From contig JAIEOQ010000010.1 in the NCBI GenBank assembly GCA_019750335.1, forward strand, positions 62,001 through 126,000: 64,000 nt of DNA. Reading direction: 5' to 3'. Origin of the DNA: Candidatus Obscuribacterales bacterium (GTDB lineage Bacteria > Cyanobacteriota > Vampirovibrionia > Obscuribacterales > Obscuribacteraceae). Under the pieces are notes generated by a model. The model was not told the origin of the DNA. It was given only the letters and a program-made list of their open reading frames with translations, and ran no database searches. Numbering within the stretch: the stretch's first letter is position 1; each line of letters opens with the position of its first letter. Below, in pieces: positions 24,818 to 33,185 of the stretch. Made by a program: the position numbers and the translations under genes.

Positions 24818-26083
24818 ATGCCGAGATTAGTTCAAAAATTTGGCGGCAGCTCCGTAAAAGATGCCGAACACATTTTACGAGTAGCCAAGATAGTAGCCGA
24901 CACGGCTCGTGAAGGCAAAGAACTTGTTGTCGTTGTTTCGGCCATGGGCGATACCACCGACGAGTTAATAAAATTAGCAGCTGAGATTTCGGACAATCCG
25001 GATCGTCGCGAAATGGATATGTTGCTTGCCACAGGTGAACAGATATCTATCGCCTTGCTGACCCTGGCTTTGCAAAAATTTGGTCTTAAAGCACGCTCTT
25101 TCACCGGTCCGCAAGCAGGCATTCTTACCGATGAGACTCACAGTTTCGCTCGAATTAAAACAGTGCACACCACTCGTTTGGAAGCTTCGCTAAGACGCGG
25201 CGAAATAGCCGTTGTTGCCGGTTTCCAAGGCATGACCCGCACCAGCGAAGTGACTACTTTAGGACGAGGCGGTTCGGATACTACCGCCGTCGCCTTAGCC
25301 GCGGCTCTTAAGGCCGAATGTTGCGATATTTACACCGATGTCGATGGCGTTTACACCACAGATCCACGTTCATGCGAAGCAGCTCGCCGCCTGCATGCCG
25401 TCTCTTATGAAGAGATGCTTGAACTAGCTTTTTCCGGCGCTCAAGTTCTGAACGCTCGTTCAGTCGAGCTTGCCATGAAAAATCGTGTGCCAATCCGCCT
25501 GCGTTCAACTTTTAAACCGACAGACACCGGTACTTTGGTTACCAGCCGCGAATTCACGCCTAATTACAAAATTTGCGGTTTAGCTTGCGATGTGGATAAC
25601 GTCTCGTTCAAATTGATTATCGGTGAAGATTTTTCCACTGAAAAGAATGAAAGCAAACATCAAGAACGTCTGAAGAAATTAATAGACGATCTCCACTCAT
25701 CAGGAGTAGATGGGCTTGATTCAAACGCGAAAAATACAAGCGAGCTATCCAATCTGGAATTTCTTTGTCAGAAACGTATCTCTCAAGACATCCAATCATT
25801 GCTCAAAGAATTTGTATCCGAGCTACCCGGTTCCGAATTTTTTCAAGACAATGAAATCGCCAAACTGTCACTGGTTGGAAGCGGCATCGGCACCGACATC
25901 GCTCTAGCCTCCGAATTCCAATCCATACTTAACGGAGCGTCCATTCCCACCCGTTTTGTCACCACCAGCGATATCAGTATTTCAGCGATCATTCCGCAAT
26001 CTTATCGCAACAGCGCGCTGAACAAGCTACATCAAAAATTTTGCGCACAGAATCTCGAACAACCGCTTGAAGCCACAAAATAG
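24818..26083 (+). CDS. lysC: Aspartate kinase
   Basis: 421 residues. It phosphorylates aspartate, the first step towards lysine, threonine, methionine and diaminopimelate for the cell wall. The kinase domain is typical: KFGGSSVKD, the LATGEQIS block, TTLGRGGSDTTAVALA and TDVDGVYTTDPR. The C-terminal regulatory part (from ~255) is recognisable as two ACT-like modules (KLSLVGSGIGTD in the second) but poorly conserved, with a charged insertion around 270-315. Feedback binding may therefore differ from the usual lysine/threonine control. The start ATG has no ribosome site and is preceded by an inverted repeat. Confidence 0.94.
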   Translation: MPRLVQKFGGSSVKDAEHILRVAKIVADTAREGKELVVVVSAMGDTTDELIKLAAEISDNPDRREMDMLLATGEQISIALLTLALQKFGLKARSFTGPQAGILTDETHSFARIKTVHTTRLEASLRRGEIAVVAGFQGMTRTSEVTTLGRGGSDTTAVALAAALKAECCDIYTDVDGVYTTDPRSCEAARRLHAVSYEEMLELAFSGAQVLNARSVELAMKNRVPIRLRSTFKPTDTGTLVTSREFTPNYKICGLACDVDNVSFKLIIGEDFSTEKNESKHQERLKKLIDDLHSSGVDGLDSNAKNTSELSNLEFLCQKRISQDIQSLLKEFVSELPGSEFFQDNEIAKLSLVGSGIGTDIALASEFQSILNGASIPTRFVTTSDISISAIIPQSYRNSALNKLHQKFCAQNLEQPLEATK

Positions 26084-26092
26084 GGAACAGCA

Positions 26093-26467
26093 ATGACTTC
26101 TTCACCTTTCGGCAATTTCCTGGATAAATTCAAGTCAACAACAAAACAGGCCGCCGAATCGATGAAGCTCGCCGGGCGCATAGCCGGCTTAAAAGTTGAG
26201 CGCTCAACCCAAAAAGCAGAAAAAGAACGATTGTTGAAAGACATCGGCAGCAAAATCTATTCCATTTATAGCAAAACAAAAACACTTGATTCAGCAAGCC
26301 TGAACCAAGAAATCACCAGTGAAATACAGCAAATCGAACGGATCGACAAACGTTTGGAAGAGCTTGAAGCCGAAATCGTCCAACTGCAACAAGAGCTGAT
26401 GCACAGCGAAACTGTTGTTGATGCCAGCGAAGTTAAAGAAGTAGACAAGAAAACAAGCAAGGAATAA
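26093..26467 (+). CDS. Small coiled-coil protein
   Basis: 124 residues, no signal or membrane helix. After ~20 residues the protein is nearly all helix with heptad patterning (ERIDKRLEELEAEIVQLQQEL), ending in a Lys/Glu-rich tail. AGGGA precedes the ATG. It sits 9 bases after lysC and 3 bases before the next gene, so the three may be cotranscribed. I do not recognise a family, and no function can be assigned. Confidence 0.75.
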   Translation: MTSSPFGNFLDKFKSTTKQAAESMKLAGRIAGLKVERSTQKAEKERLLKDIGSKIYSIYSKTKTLDSASLNQEITSEIQQIERIDKRLEELEAEIVQLQQELMHSETVVDASEVKEVDKKTSKE

Positions 26468-26470
26468 CCT

Positions 26471-27112
26471 ATGCAATCAAAAACTTTATTTACCAACACC
26501 AGTGTTTTATTGGCTAACTTACTTTTAGCAGCTCCTGTCGCTTTTGCTGACAGCCTCTCGCCAGGGATTAAAGACCAAGGCAAAAAATATTCCTATGAAA
26601 AACCACGAGTTGATTTTTACGGTACCGGTCAATCCGGACGCATGAGCGAAGCTTCCGACTTGCGCTTTGAAGTCGAAGGCTTGCTTGATGAAGGTGAATT
26701 TTTAGCCGCAATCCCAAAAGCAAAAAAAGCAGTTCAACTGGACCCCGGTTACCCGGAAGGACACATTCTCTTAGCTCGCGCTCTTACAGCCAAGTTTTAT
26801 CAGCAAAAAGGGCAAGTAGATGAAAAACTATTGGCTGAGTGTTTACGTGAATGGCAGTTGATTCGTTACCATGACGCCGACCTTTCCGACCAGATAGAAG
26901 CCGGCGGTCAAGCTAAGCGTTTATTGAAAATTGCCAAAATGCTGGAAAAAGATCGCCAAACCAAACTCAAAGAAAAAGCCGAACAGGCACGTATAGCTCA
27001 GAAAGAAAAAGGCGCACAATCCGAAACTGTTGAAGAAGACGAGAATGATTCGGCCGATCGACAAGTTTCCGGCAAATTGGCTTTAAAAAAGAAGCGTTTC
27101 CTGGTTTTCTAA
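26471..27112 (+). CDS. Exported TPR-like protein with charged C-terminal coiled coil
   Basis: 213 residues. An N-terminal signal peptide (TSVLLANLLLAAPVAFADS) is followed by one or two TPR-like helical pairs (FLAAIPKAKKAVQLDPGYPEG, then HILLARALTAKF) and a long Lys/Glu/Ala-rich helix to the C-terminus. AAGGA lies 7 bases before the ATG. The function is unknown; the position just ahead of the pilin-like operon is suggestive only. Confidence 0.78.
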   Translation: MQSKTLFTNTSVLLANLLLAAPVAFADSLSPGIKDQGKKYSYEKPRVDFYGTGQSGRMSEASDLRFEVEGLLDEGEFLAAIPKAKKAVQLDPGYPEGHILLARALTAKFYQQKGQVDEKLLAECLREWQLIRYHDADLSDQIEAGGQAKRLLKIAKMLEKDRQTKLKEKAEQARIAQKEKGAQSETVEEDENDSADRQVSGKLALKKKRFLVF

Positions 27113-27171
27113 AGCTAAACCCCAAGCAACATATATCTTAGTAACCAAATCTTACTTAAAAAGAGCTCGAT

Positions 27172-27263
27172 CCCTTGACATCATTAAGGGTGCGGTGCAA
27201 TGGTAAAGAAAGGTCGATGGCTAAATAAGCACCGCTTTCCCCTGACTGTCGGATAAATCCGAC
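27172..27263 (+). promoter_or_regulatory. Row of three RNA hairpins upstream of the pilin-like operon
   Basis: Three perfect inverted repeats in 92 bases: CCCTT/AAGGG (27172-27176 with 27186-27190), GCGGTGC/GCACCGC (27192-27198 with 27229-27235, a 30-base loop) and GTCGGA/TCCGAC (27248-27253 with 27258-27263, TAAA loop). The last ends 30 bases before the first prepilin ATG. It could be a structured 5' leader, for example a riboswitch or attenuator. It lacks the conserved GGNAAACC and GACGCAAAGCC parts of the c-di-GMP-I class. Confidence 0.5.
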
Positions 27264-27293
27264 TGACCAGTGCTGATTCAAGGAATAATTCCT

Positions 27294-27839
27294 ATGAGCA
27301 GCAAGGGATATTGCGTCATGATTGCTAAACGAACAAGAGTCAAAATACGCAATGAGGAAGGGTTCCAGTTAGTCGAACTCCTAGTGGCCGTTGGCATAAC
27401 CACAATATTGTCTACTGCTTTACTCAGCACTTTAGCCTCCATGTATCAGCTCAATACTTCAAGCCATAACCAGGCGATGACAACCATGATCATCCAAGAA
27501 GTGATGGACAATGCTCGTAACATGTCTTGGTCTACCCTTACCGACGACACAATCTTTCCAAAAGAGACCTGGATCAATCTAGTCGTCAACCAAACTTCAA
27601 GCAACCCAAGCTTGCCCAGCTCTTTTCCCCGCCCGCTGCTACTCGATACGCACAACAAAACTTATTCGAGCGTCGCTCAGAACAAACTTTTTCGCGGCAC
27701 TGTCCGGCAAAGACTACAAGATTTAGGCAGCAACCAGCTTAAACTCACGGTTGAAGTAACTTATCCCGTAGAAAATTCGGGTAAAGCAAAAACAGTTTCT
27801 GCTTCGACTAATATTTCACAATACGGACTTCACAACTAA
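27294..27839 (+). CDS. Type IV prepilin-like protein (PilV/GspI-like)
   Basis: About 181 residues. It has a basic leader, then EEGF-QLVELLVAVG: prepilin peptidase would cut after the Gly, leaving Phe at +1 and the conserved Glu at +5, followed by a hydrophobic pilin helix. The remainder is a short globular pilin domain. The ATG at 27294 has AAGGA 9 bases upstream; a GTG at 27270 extends the frame but has no site. It is the first gene of a three-gene pilin-like unit in the PilV-PilX-PilW order of minor pilin operons. Assembly factors (PilB, C, D) are not in the window. Confidence 0.85.
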   Translation: MSSKGYCVMIAKRTRVKIRNEEGFQLVELLVAVGITTILSTALLSTLASMYQLNTSSHNQAMTTMIIQEVMDNARNMSWSTLTDDTIFPKETWINLVVNQTSSNPSLPSSFPRPLLLDTHNKTYSSVAQNKLFRGTVRQRLQDLGSNQLKLTVEVTYPVENSGKAKTVSASTNISQYGLHN

Positions 27840-27870
27840 AACCTGCATGCAGGCACCTGAGGAACGGACT

Positions 27871-29820
27871 ATGTTTATCAAGTTAAAAATCAAAAAACAC
27901 TTGCTACCGCCTCAGGGACAGAAAACTATCCGACGCAAACGCGGCAGCGCCTTAATCTCCGGCATGTTGGTCGGCATGGTGAGCTTATTATGGATAACTT
28001 CTATCTGCGGCTCAATGCTTGCCGTTTATCAAGCCAACACAAAAGATAGAGCGCAAGGCGCTTTACGCAACGCCACTGAAACAGCATTGGAATGGTCCTT
28101 GACTCAACTAAATAATGACACCGGCACCATTACCGACCCTGGCGACAATCAGACCAGTATCGTATCCATTCCGGCAGACATCATCAGCGCTGTTAGCCCC
28201 GGCATATCACTAAGCGCTTCAGCTACATTAGCTAATGTGGCCGCATCGGTAGATTCTTATTTATATAATCCAAGTCCGGTAGTAACTGTAGATACCAGCA
28301 ACGGCACTCAAACTACGGCAAACCAATGGCGGGTTCTCACAGTAACCGCTACTACAGGCGGTATGTTTCCAAAGACCAAGTCAATTCGTGTCGTACTCAA
28401 ACCACGCACAGCTATGACCACAATTGAAATACCGCAATCAGTCACTACTTATGAGCAGCAAGAGGTAAATACACCGACCACAACTACCGTCACTACAACA
28501 AGCTATCCGCTATCCATTGTGCCAAACAAAATGTTGATTGCCAATTCAGTTGGGGTCGGCGGTTCGGGCAGAGTTAATGGCGACGTACACTCCAACGGTA
28601 ACTTAAGCTTAAGCGGCAGCAACATAATTAACGGCAATATCACAACTGCCGGCAATTTCAGTATCAGCGGCTCGGGTAATATCACCGGCGGCATTCAGTC
28701 CCTGGGCAACATAACTCTAAATTCCCAAGTAACCGGACCGGTAACCAGCAAAGGAAGTATTTCCACAGGTGGTTCCAGCTCAGTCACCGGTGATATTAAC
28801 GCACTCGGAAACGTAAACTTAACTTCTTCTATGACCGCCAACGGCAATGTAAGAACAGGAGGTAGCTTAACAACAAGCGGTAGTTACACCATGTCAGGCG
28901 GCGATGTATTTGCTGCCGGCTCTCAATCAGCCAGCGGCAGCTTCAGCATGTCCGGTGGCAATATGGTTACCGGTTCCAATTTCAACCTTGGTTGGGGCTC
29001 AATGAGCAACGGCGGTAACGTCAACAAAGGAAAAGTTTATTACGGCGGCTCAAACCAATCGCCGGCTTGGTCCAACGGCGCCAATATGAGCACTAACGGT
29101 ACAGCAATTAAAATTGTTTCCACTGACGGCAACTACGCTAACAATTACACGCCGGCAAACAATGCCTTGAATGCCGCTTTAGCTACGGCAACAACAGCAG
29201 CGGCACCAGTAACAATACCGGCAGCACCGGATCGTCCGTCCGGAGCCACTCTTTTGTCGGCAACAGCTTTGACTAAAAGCGGAGCTAACAATGTGACAAT
29301 TGCTGCCGGGGATTATTACATCAACGGACCGATTGATTTCAGCGGCTCAACCAATCTCACAGTAACCGGTCCGGTTAGATTATGGCTTGAAGGTTCTAAC
29401 GCTTATATAAAATTTGCCGGCAGCAATAATATTACTTTGCCGAATGGCAACGATCCATCCAACCTGCAAATTTATACCAATTCATCCAAACCGATTACAT
29501 TCAGTGGTTCAACTAACGTTGCACTGGGCTATATTTATGCGCCAAATGCGACAGTGACAATGAGCGGCTCCAACAACGCCAATGTTGGCGGAATAGTTGC
29601 CAGTTCGATTAACTTCAGCGGCTCCTCCGGCTTAGTCCGCACATCCACAAGCGCTCCTTGGGGCTCTACAAGCTCGGGCTATACCACCACAAGCACATCA
29701 ACTACAACTACTTACACAACTACTTACATTACGACGCCGGTAACGACTACCACCGTGGTACCAGTTACGGTAAACTCTTTTCAAAACAGCTGGCAGGTAG
29801 CAAGCTACCAAGAAATGTAG
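27871..29820 (+). CDS. PilX-like protein with Ser/Gly/Asn-rich beta-helical repeat domain
   Basis: 649 residues. The N-terminus has a PilX-like hydrophobic helix (ALISGMLVGMVSLLWITSIC) after a basic stretch, without a canonical Glu+5. The middle (residues ~225-380) is built of short repeats with alternating S-G-S/N-G-N and buried I/V/L (NGNITTAGNFSISGSGNI), the pattern of a right-handed beta-helix similar to bactofilins. The C-terminal part (~450-600) has another such block ending in YIYAPNATVTMSGSNN, then a Thr-rich tail. The ATG at 27871 has GAGGA 7 bases upstream. It is probably a large surface or tip component of the pilus-like fibre. The binding partner is unknown. Confidence 0.83.
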   Translation: MFIKLKIKKHLLPPQGQKTIRRKRGSALISGMLVGMVSLLWITSICGSMLAVYQANTKDRAQGALRNATETALEWSLTQLNNDTGTITDPGDNQTSIVSIPADIISAVSPGISLSASATLANVAASVDSYLYNPSPVVTVDTSNGTQTTANQWRVLTVTATTGGMFPKTKSIRVVLKPRTAMTTIEIPQSVTTYEQQEVNTPTTTTVTTTSYPLSIVPNKMLIANSVGVGGSGRVNGDVHSNGNLSLSGSNIINGNITTAGNFSISGSGNITGGIQSLGNITLNSQVTGPVTSKGSISTGGSSSVTGDINALGNVNLTSSMTANGNVRTGGSLTTSGSYTMSGGDVFAAGSQSASGSFSMSGGNMVTGSNFNLGWGSMSNGGNVNKGKVYYGGSNQSPAWSNGANMSTNGTAIKIVSTDGNYANNYTPANNALNAALATATTAAAPVTIPAAPDRPSGATLLSATALTKSGANNVTIAAGDYYINGPIDFSGSTNLTVTGPVRLWLEGSNAYIKFAGSNNITLPNGNDPSNLQIYTNSSKPITFSGSTNVALGYIYAPNATVTMSGSNNANVGGIVASSINFSGSSGLVRTSTSAPWGSTSSGYTTTSTSTTTTYTTTYITTPVTTTTVVPVTVNSFQNSWQVASYQEM

Positions 29821-29824
29821 AGCG

Positions 29825-30691
29825 ATGACAACCAAGTTCCACCAACAACTAAAGCAGGCTCAGAAAAGAGATAGACAATCCGGTGCCACTCTTATTGAGA
29901 TGGTTGTTGTAATAGCCGTCATGGCTATCGTAAGCACGGCCATATTCAGTATTCTGGTCACTACATTATCGTCATATCGCAAACTGGATAACGAAACAAG
30001 TTCGGTTCAAGTAGTAAGAAACGCAATCGAGCGCATCGGTAAAGACGTGCGCATGGCTCGTTCTCTTGGCGATATATTCGGCACCACCGACCGCACAATC
30101 TATCCTGATGATACTAACAACCCGATGACTGTCGGCTATATTTGGCCAACTTGGAGCGATGGCAGCGCTCCAAGCTCATTCACACTAAGCAGCGATACGC
30201 TTATCATTCAAGTACCGATTTTTGATACTAATGGTTTTCCACTTCAAGTCAACGATTTGGCTGCCGAGCCGCAATCAAATGTAGAAACCCATATTTATCG
30301 GGTGTTACATCGGGCAAGTGATCCTGCTGGTGAATATGTGCTTGAGTATATGGCTGTGCCAGGCACAACGATGAGCACCTATGACGCCACCACCGCCGAG
30401 CGCAAACCGCGCATTATCGCAACCGGTATCATTGGTCCCCTTGTCTCAGGCAATCCGGTTCCACGCGTTTTTCAATATATCGACATCAACCAAAACACGG
30501 TTGACAACGTTTTTCCGACCCCCGGCAATTTAAACGATTTCACCACTATCGGTATCAACTTGGAAGTGCGCAAACACGAAGCCACGCAACAAGTAGGCGG
30601 ACAATGGAGAGATGCCGGTATCTGGGCCGTCAAGCAAGAAGTTTATATGCGCAACAACGTGTATGCTACTCCGAGCAACAACGGCAGTTAA
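29825..30691 (+). CDS. Type IV prepilin-like protein (PilW/GspJ-like)
   Basis: 288 residues. Leader ending QSG-ATLIEMVVVIAVMAI: cleavage after Gly puts Glu at +5, and the N-terminal helix is a standard pilin helix. A beta-rich globular domain follows, with PilW/GspJ-like early sequence (RNAIERIGKDVRMARS). It starts 4 bases after the PilX-like gene, so it belongs to the same operon. Its 3' end overlaps the convergent metallophosphatase gene by 4 bases. Confidence 0.85.
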   Translation: MTTKFHQQLKQAQKRDRQSGATLIEMVVVIAVMAIVSTAIFSILVTTLSSYRKLDNETSSVQVVRNAIERIGKDVRMARSLGDIFGTTDRTIYPDDTNNPMTVGYIWPTWSDGSAPSSFTLSSDTLIIQVPIFDTNGFPLQVNDLAAEPQSNVETHIYRVLHRASDPAGEYVLEYMAVPGTTMSTYDATTAERKPRIIATGIIGPLVSGNPVPRVFQYIDINQNTVDNVFPTPGNLNDFTTIGINLEVRKHEATQQVGGQWRDAGIWAVKQEVYMRNNVYATPSNNGS

Positions 30692-33057
30692 TCCCGTTTA
30701 TTCACCGGATAAACACAAGCGTAAGCACTTGGTTTTACCGCCGGCTGCCATGGTTTAGGCGTTAAATCAAGAATCGGTTGCCCTTGAAAATCGGCTGTGC
30801 TGACATTTCCTTTTTTTACTAAATAAGCAGCCAGTAAATCAACTTGCGAAAGTTCGATTTTTTGCGCATTTACAAAAGTACGTGCTTCTTCTTTAGCAAG
30901 CGGCCGGTTAAAAACCCAATTGCCCGGCTTGTGATACAAAGGGTTCTCTTTGTCGCTTGTAAGCAAACCTTTTTTACCCCACTTCTCCACCGGATGAAAT
31001 AAAGTAAGAACATCGTATGTTTGCTTATTCTCCAGCGGTTTAAAATCACCTGTATGTTGATCAAAAACTTCAACTTTAGTCACTCTGGCACCAGCAGGTA
31101 ATGTACGATCGAAACCATATTTAATACCTTCAACATGTAAAAAATTACCTGAATGATCGTGTAGTTCAGCATTATTTTCCGGTAGATCATGCACCGCAAA
31201 TTCAAAAGCTTTTCTCAATTGCTCACCCGACATTTTTACAGCAGCTAATTCACCCAGTTCGCGTTTACGGCTGCCGGTGTTGAGAAAAACATTAGAGAGT
31301 TGCAAATGATTAACCGCACCGGCAGCGATACCATCTCTTATATCACCGCTATGCTTAAGCATTATCGATATCGGTTTATGATTATCGGCTCGCGCCAAAT
31401 TCACTCCGTCTAGAAGCGCTTTACAAACAAGCGTGCCCAGCGGCGTTTGCTGCCCTTGCTCACCGCGTATACCATAGCTTTGAAATTCATGCGCAATCTT
31501 AGTTGCATATACACGCGAAGCCAAGGCACCGACTTGACCGACCTCGGAGTCAATAAAAGCTTTGATTTTCGGCTCCGGTTTAATACCTTGATGTATTTCA
31601 TGAACTCGACCTCCGCTTCTGTATTTGTCCGCTAAACCGTCATGCCGAAATGCCAGATTCAGCTCACCTAAATAACGTGCTTTTTCTCCGGCTTGAACGA
31701 TCGCTACATCCGCTTTCGTTTTTGCATTGCGCACCCACAAAGGTCGCGGTTCAAGATCATGGGAATGTCCGCCGATTATTGCGGCGATGCCCGGAACATT
31801 TTGCGCAAGGGCAATATCTTCCTGCCGCCCTAGATGAGAAAGTACAATAATTTTGTTTACTCCTTGCGCATGGAGCTTGGCTATGGAACGCAAAGCGCAA
31901 TCTTCGGCTTTCTTGTAAACAACGGAGCTACCGGCTGTCGCTTCCAACTCTTGAGTGACAAGACCAATCAGTCCAAGTTTTTCACCCTGAACATCGAGAA
32001 TTTTTTCCGGTTTATATTTTCCTTGCTCAGCAATAAAACCTTTAAAAGTCGGCAGCTCAAGATTCGTAGCCAAACCAGGAAACTCAAATCCCGATTCTTT
32101 TTCAATGCGTACTACGTTTTTAACCCAAGCTCTGATATCAACATTGCCATGACCGGCATCAGCCACATGATTGCCCGGAATCACCGCATCGGGCTTAAGC
32201 ATATTTATCGCTTTAGTTTCAACATAACCAGTGCCCGTATGTCCTGAAACAACGTTGCCCGAATAATTATCACCAAGCTCAAACAGAAGTGATTGTCTGC
32301 CTTTGAGTTGTGCCGCCTTTCGTAAGTCTTGAACTACAGTAGCCAATTGAGGCAAAGTTGCTTTTTCGCCTAACAAGGCGCTGTGCATATCGTTAAAATG
32401 CAAAATATCCACACGACTATTTTTAGCTGGCAAAAGAGCTAAACCATAACGAAAGATCTCTTTGGCATTGGCTAAAGCCGAGAAGCTACCGCCAATAAAA
32501 CCACCGGCAAGTGCCGATAGACCACAAGCGCTTACCACTTCTCCGGCAGTCTTAAACGCTCCTTCCTTAGTATTTATCTGTTCTCGATTGTCATAAAGCG
32601 AATGGGGTAAGCTCCAGGCCAACCCACCAGCTCCGGCAGCACTGATACCTTTTAAGCCCTGCAGCTTAACTCGGGCAGCGACTGAGCTCTGCAAAGCTTT
32701 TGTTCCTGTAACTTCAGCAAAAGTTTCAGCTACATTTTTACCGGCAAGTTTATAGCCCAAATGTTTAGTAAAGAGCTTTGTCGCCGCACTTTCAGCCAAC
32801 CCGCAACTAACGCCGGAGATACCGTCCACTGCGCCCCAAGTTAAGTCAGCTACCGGAGCTGGCTTATGGCCAACAGCTTGTTTTAGACCAAGCTTGCTTA
32901 CTCCTCCGGCTAATGCCGCTCCAACAAGCCCGGCGGCCAAACCGTATTTAGTTTTAGCTAACCGTCCCCAAGCAAGCGTGCCGGCAACACCAGCCAAACA
33001 CGAGCTACCATAATCAACCGCTTCTTCTGCGGCTTGACGCTTGTCAAACTTTTCCAT
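30688..33057 (-). CDS. 5'-nucleotidase/UshA-like metallophosphatase with N-terminal hydrophobic domain
   Basis: 789 residues. From ~215 it is a UshA-type two-domain enzyme: the metal-binding FNDMHS (D223, H225), GDNYSG (D263), GNH (N296-H297), LSHLG and IIGGHSHD, then a C-terminal nucleotide-binding domain. It would hydrolyse nucleotides or related phosphoesters. The first ~210 residues are unusual: Gly/Ala-rich with several weakly hydrophobic helices (LAAGLVGAALAGG, CGLSALAGGFIGGS), no signal peptide, and no family I know. GNH is followed by VADAG, where EFDYG is usual. How the domain is placed relative to the membrane is unclear. The ribosome site is partly buried in a strong hairpin. Confidence 0.87.
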   Translation of the reverse strand: MEKFDKRQAAEEAVDYGSSCLAGVAGTLAWGRLAKTKYGLAAGLVGAALAGGVSKLGLKQAVGHKPAPVADLTWGAVDGISGVSCGLAESAATKLFTKHLGYKLAGKNVAETFAEVTGTKALQSSVAARVKLQGLKGISAAGAGGLAWSLPHSLYDNREQINTKEGAFKTAGEVVSACGLSALAGGFIGGSFSALANAKEIFRYGLALLPAKNSRVDILHFNDMHSALLGEKATLPQLATVVQDLRKAAQLKGRQSLLFELGDNYSGNVVSGHTGTGYVETKAINMLKPDAVIPGNHVADAGHGNVDIRAWVKNVVRIEKESGFEFPGLATNLELPTFKGFIAEQGKYKPEKILDVQGEKLGLIGLVTQELEATAGSSVVYKKAEDCALRSIAKLHAQGVNKIIVLSHLGRQEDIALAQNVPGIAAIIGGHSHDLEPRPLWVRNAKTKADVAIVQAGEKARYLGELNLAFRHDGLADKYRSGGRVHEIHQGIKPEPKIKAFIDSEVGQVGALASRVYATKIAHEFQSYGIRGEQGQQTPLGTLVCKALLDGVNLARADNHKPISIMLKHSGDIRDGIAAGAVNHLQLSNVFLNTGSRKRELGELAAVKMSGEQLRKAFEFAVHDLPENNAELHDHSGNFLHVEGIKYGFDRTLPAGARVTKVEVFDQHTGDFKPLENKQTYDVLTLFHPVEKWGKKGLLTSDKENPLYHKPGNWVFNRPLAKEEARTFVNAQKIELSQVDLLAAYLVKKGNVSTADFQGQPILDLTPKPWQPAVKPSAYACVYPVNKRD

Positions 33058-33066
33058 GCTTCAATT

Positions 33067-33096
33067 CCTATCTTTGAAATTGCGTTCAAAGATAGG
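33067..33096 (-). promoter_or_regulatory. Perfect 12-bp hairpin masking a Shine-Dalgarno site
   Basis: CCTATCTTTGAA and TTCAAAGATAGG are perfect inverted repeats with a 6-base loop. Read on the minus strand, the 3' arm ends in AGG, which with the next two A bases forms the only ribosome site (AGGAA, 7 bases before the ATG at 33057). The hairpin would hide this site from the ribosome. It could equally be a DNA operator. Confidence 0.6.
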
Positions 33097-33185
33097 TAAT
33101 TTAATGAACAACCGGCACGGGATTTGTACGCACAAAGATTAAATGGGGGTATATAGCCTTTAATGCTGTTTATTAGGAACTGAAT

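Noticed and set aside
27175-27203. TTGACA promoter of the pilin-like operon
   Set aside because: A perfect -35 hexamer lies inside the first hairpin, but no acceptable -10 follows at 16-18 bases.
27172-27263. c-di-GMP-I (GEMM) riboswitch before the pilin genes
   Set aside because: The conserved internal segments and receptor-tetraloop layout of the class are missing; only generic hairpins are seen.
28549-28990. Tandem DNA repeat or CRISPR-like array
   Set aside because: The repetitiveness is at the protein level (Ser/Gly/Asn codons in a coding frame); unit length and sequence vary and no spacers are present.
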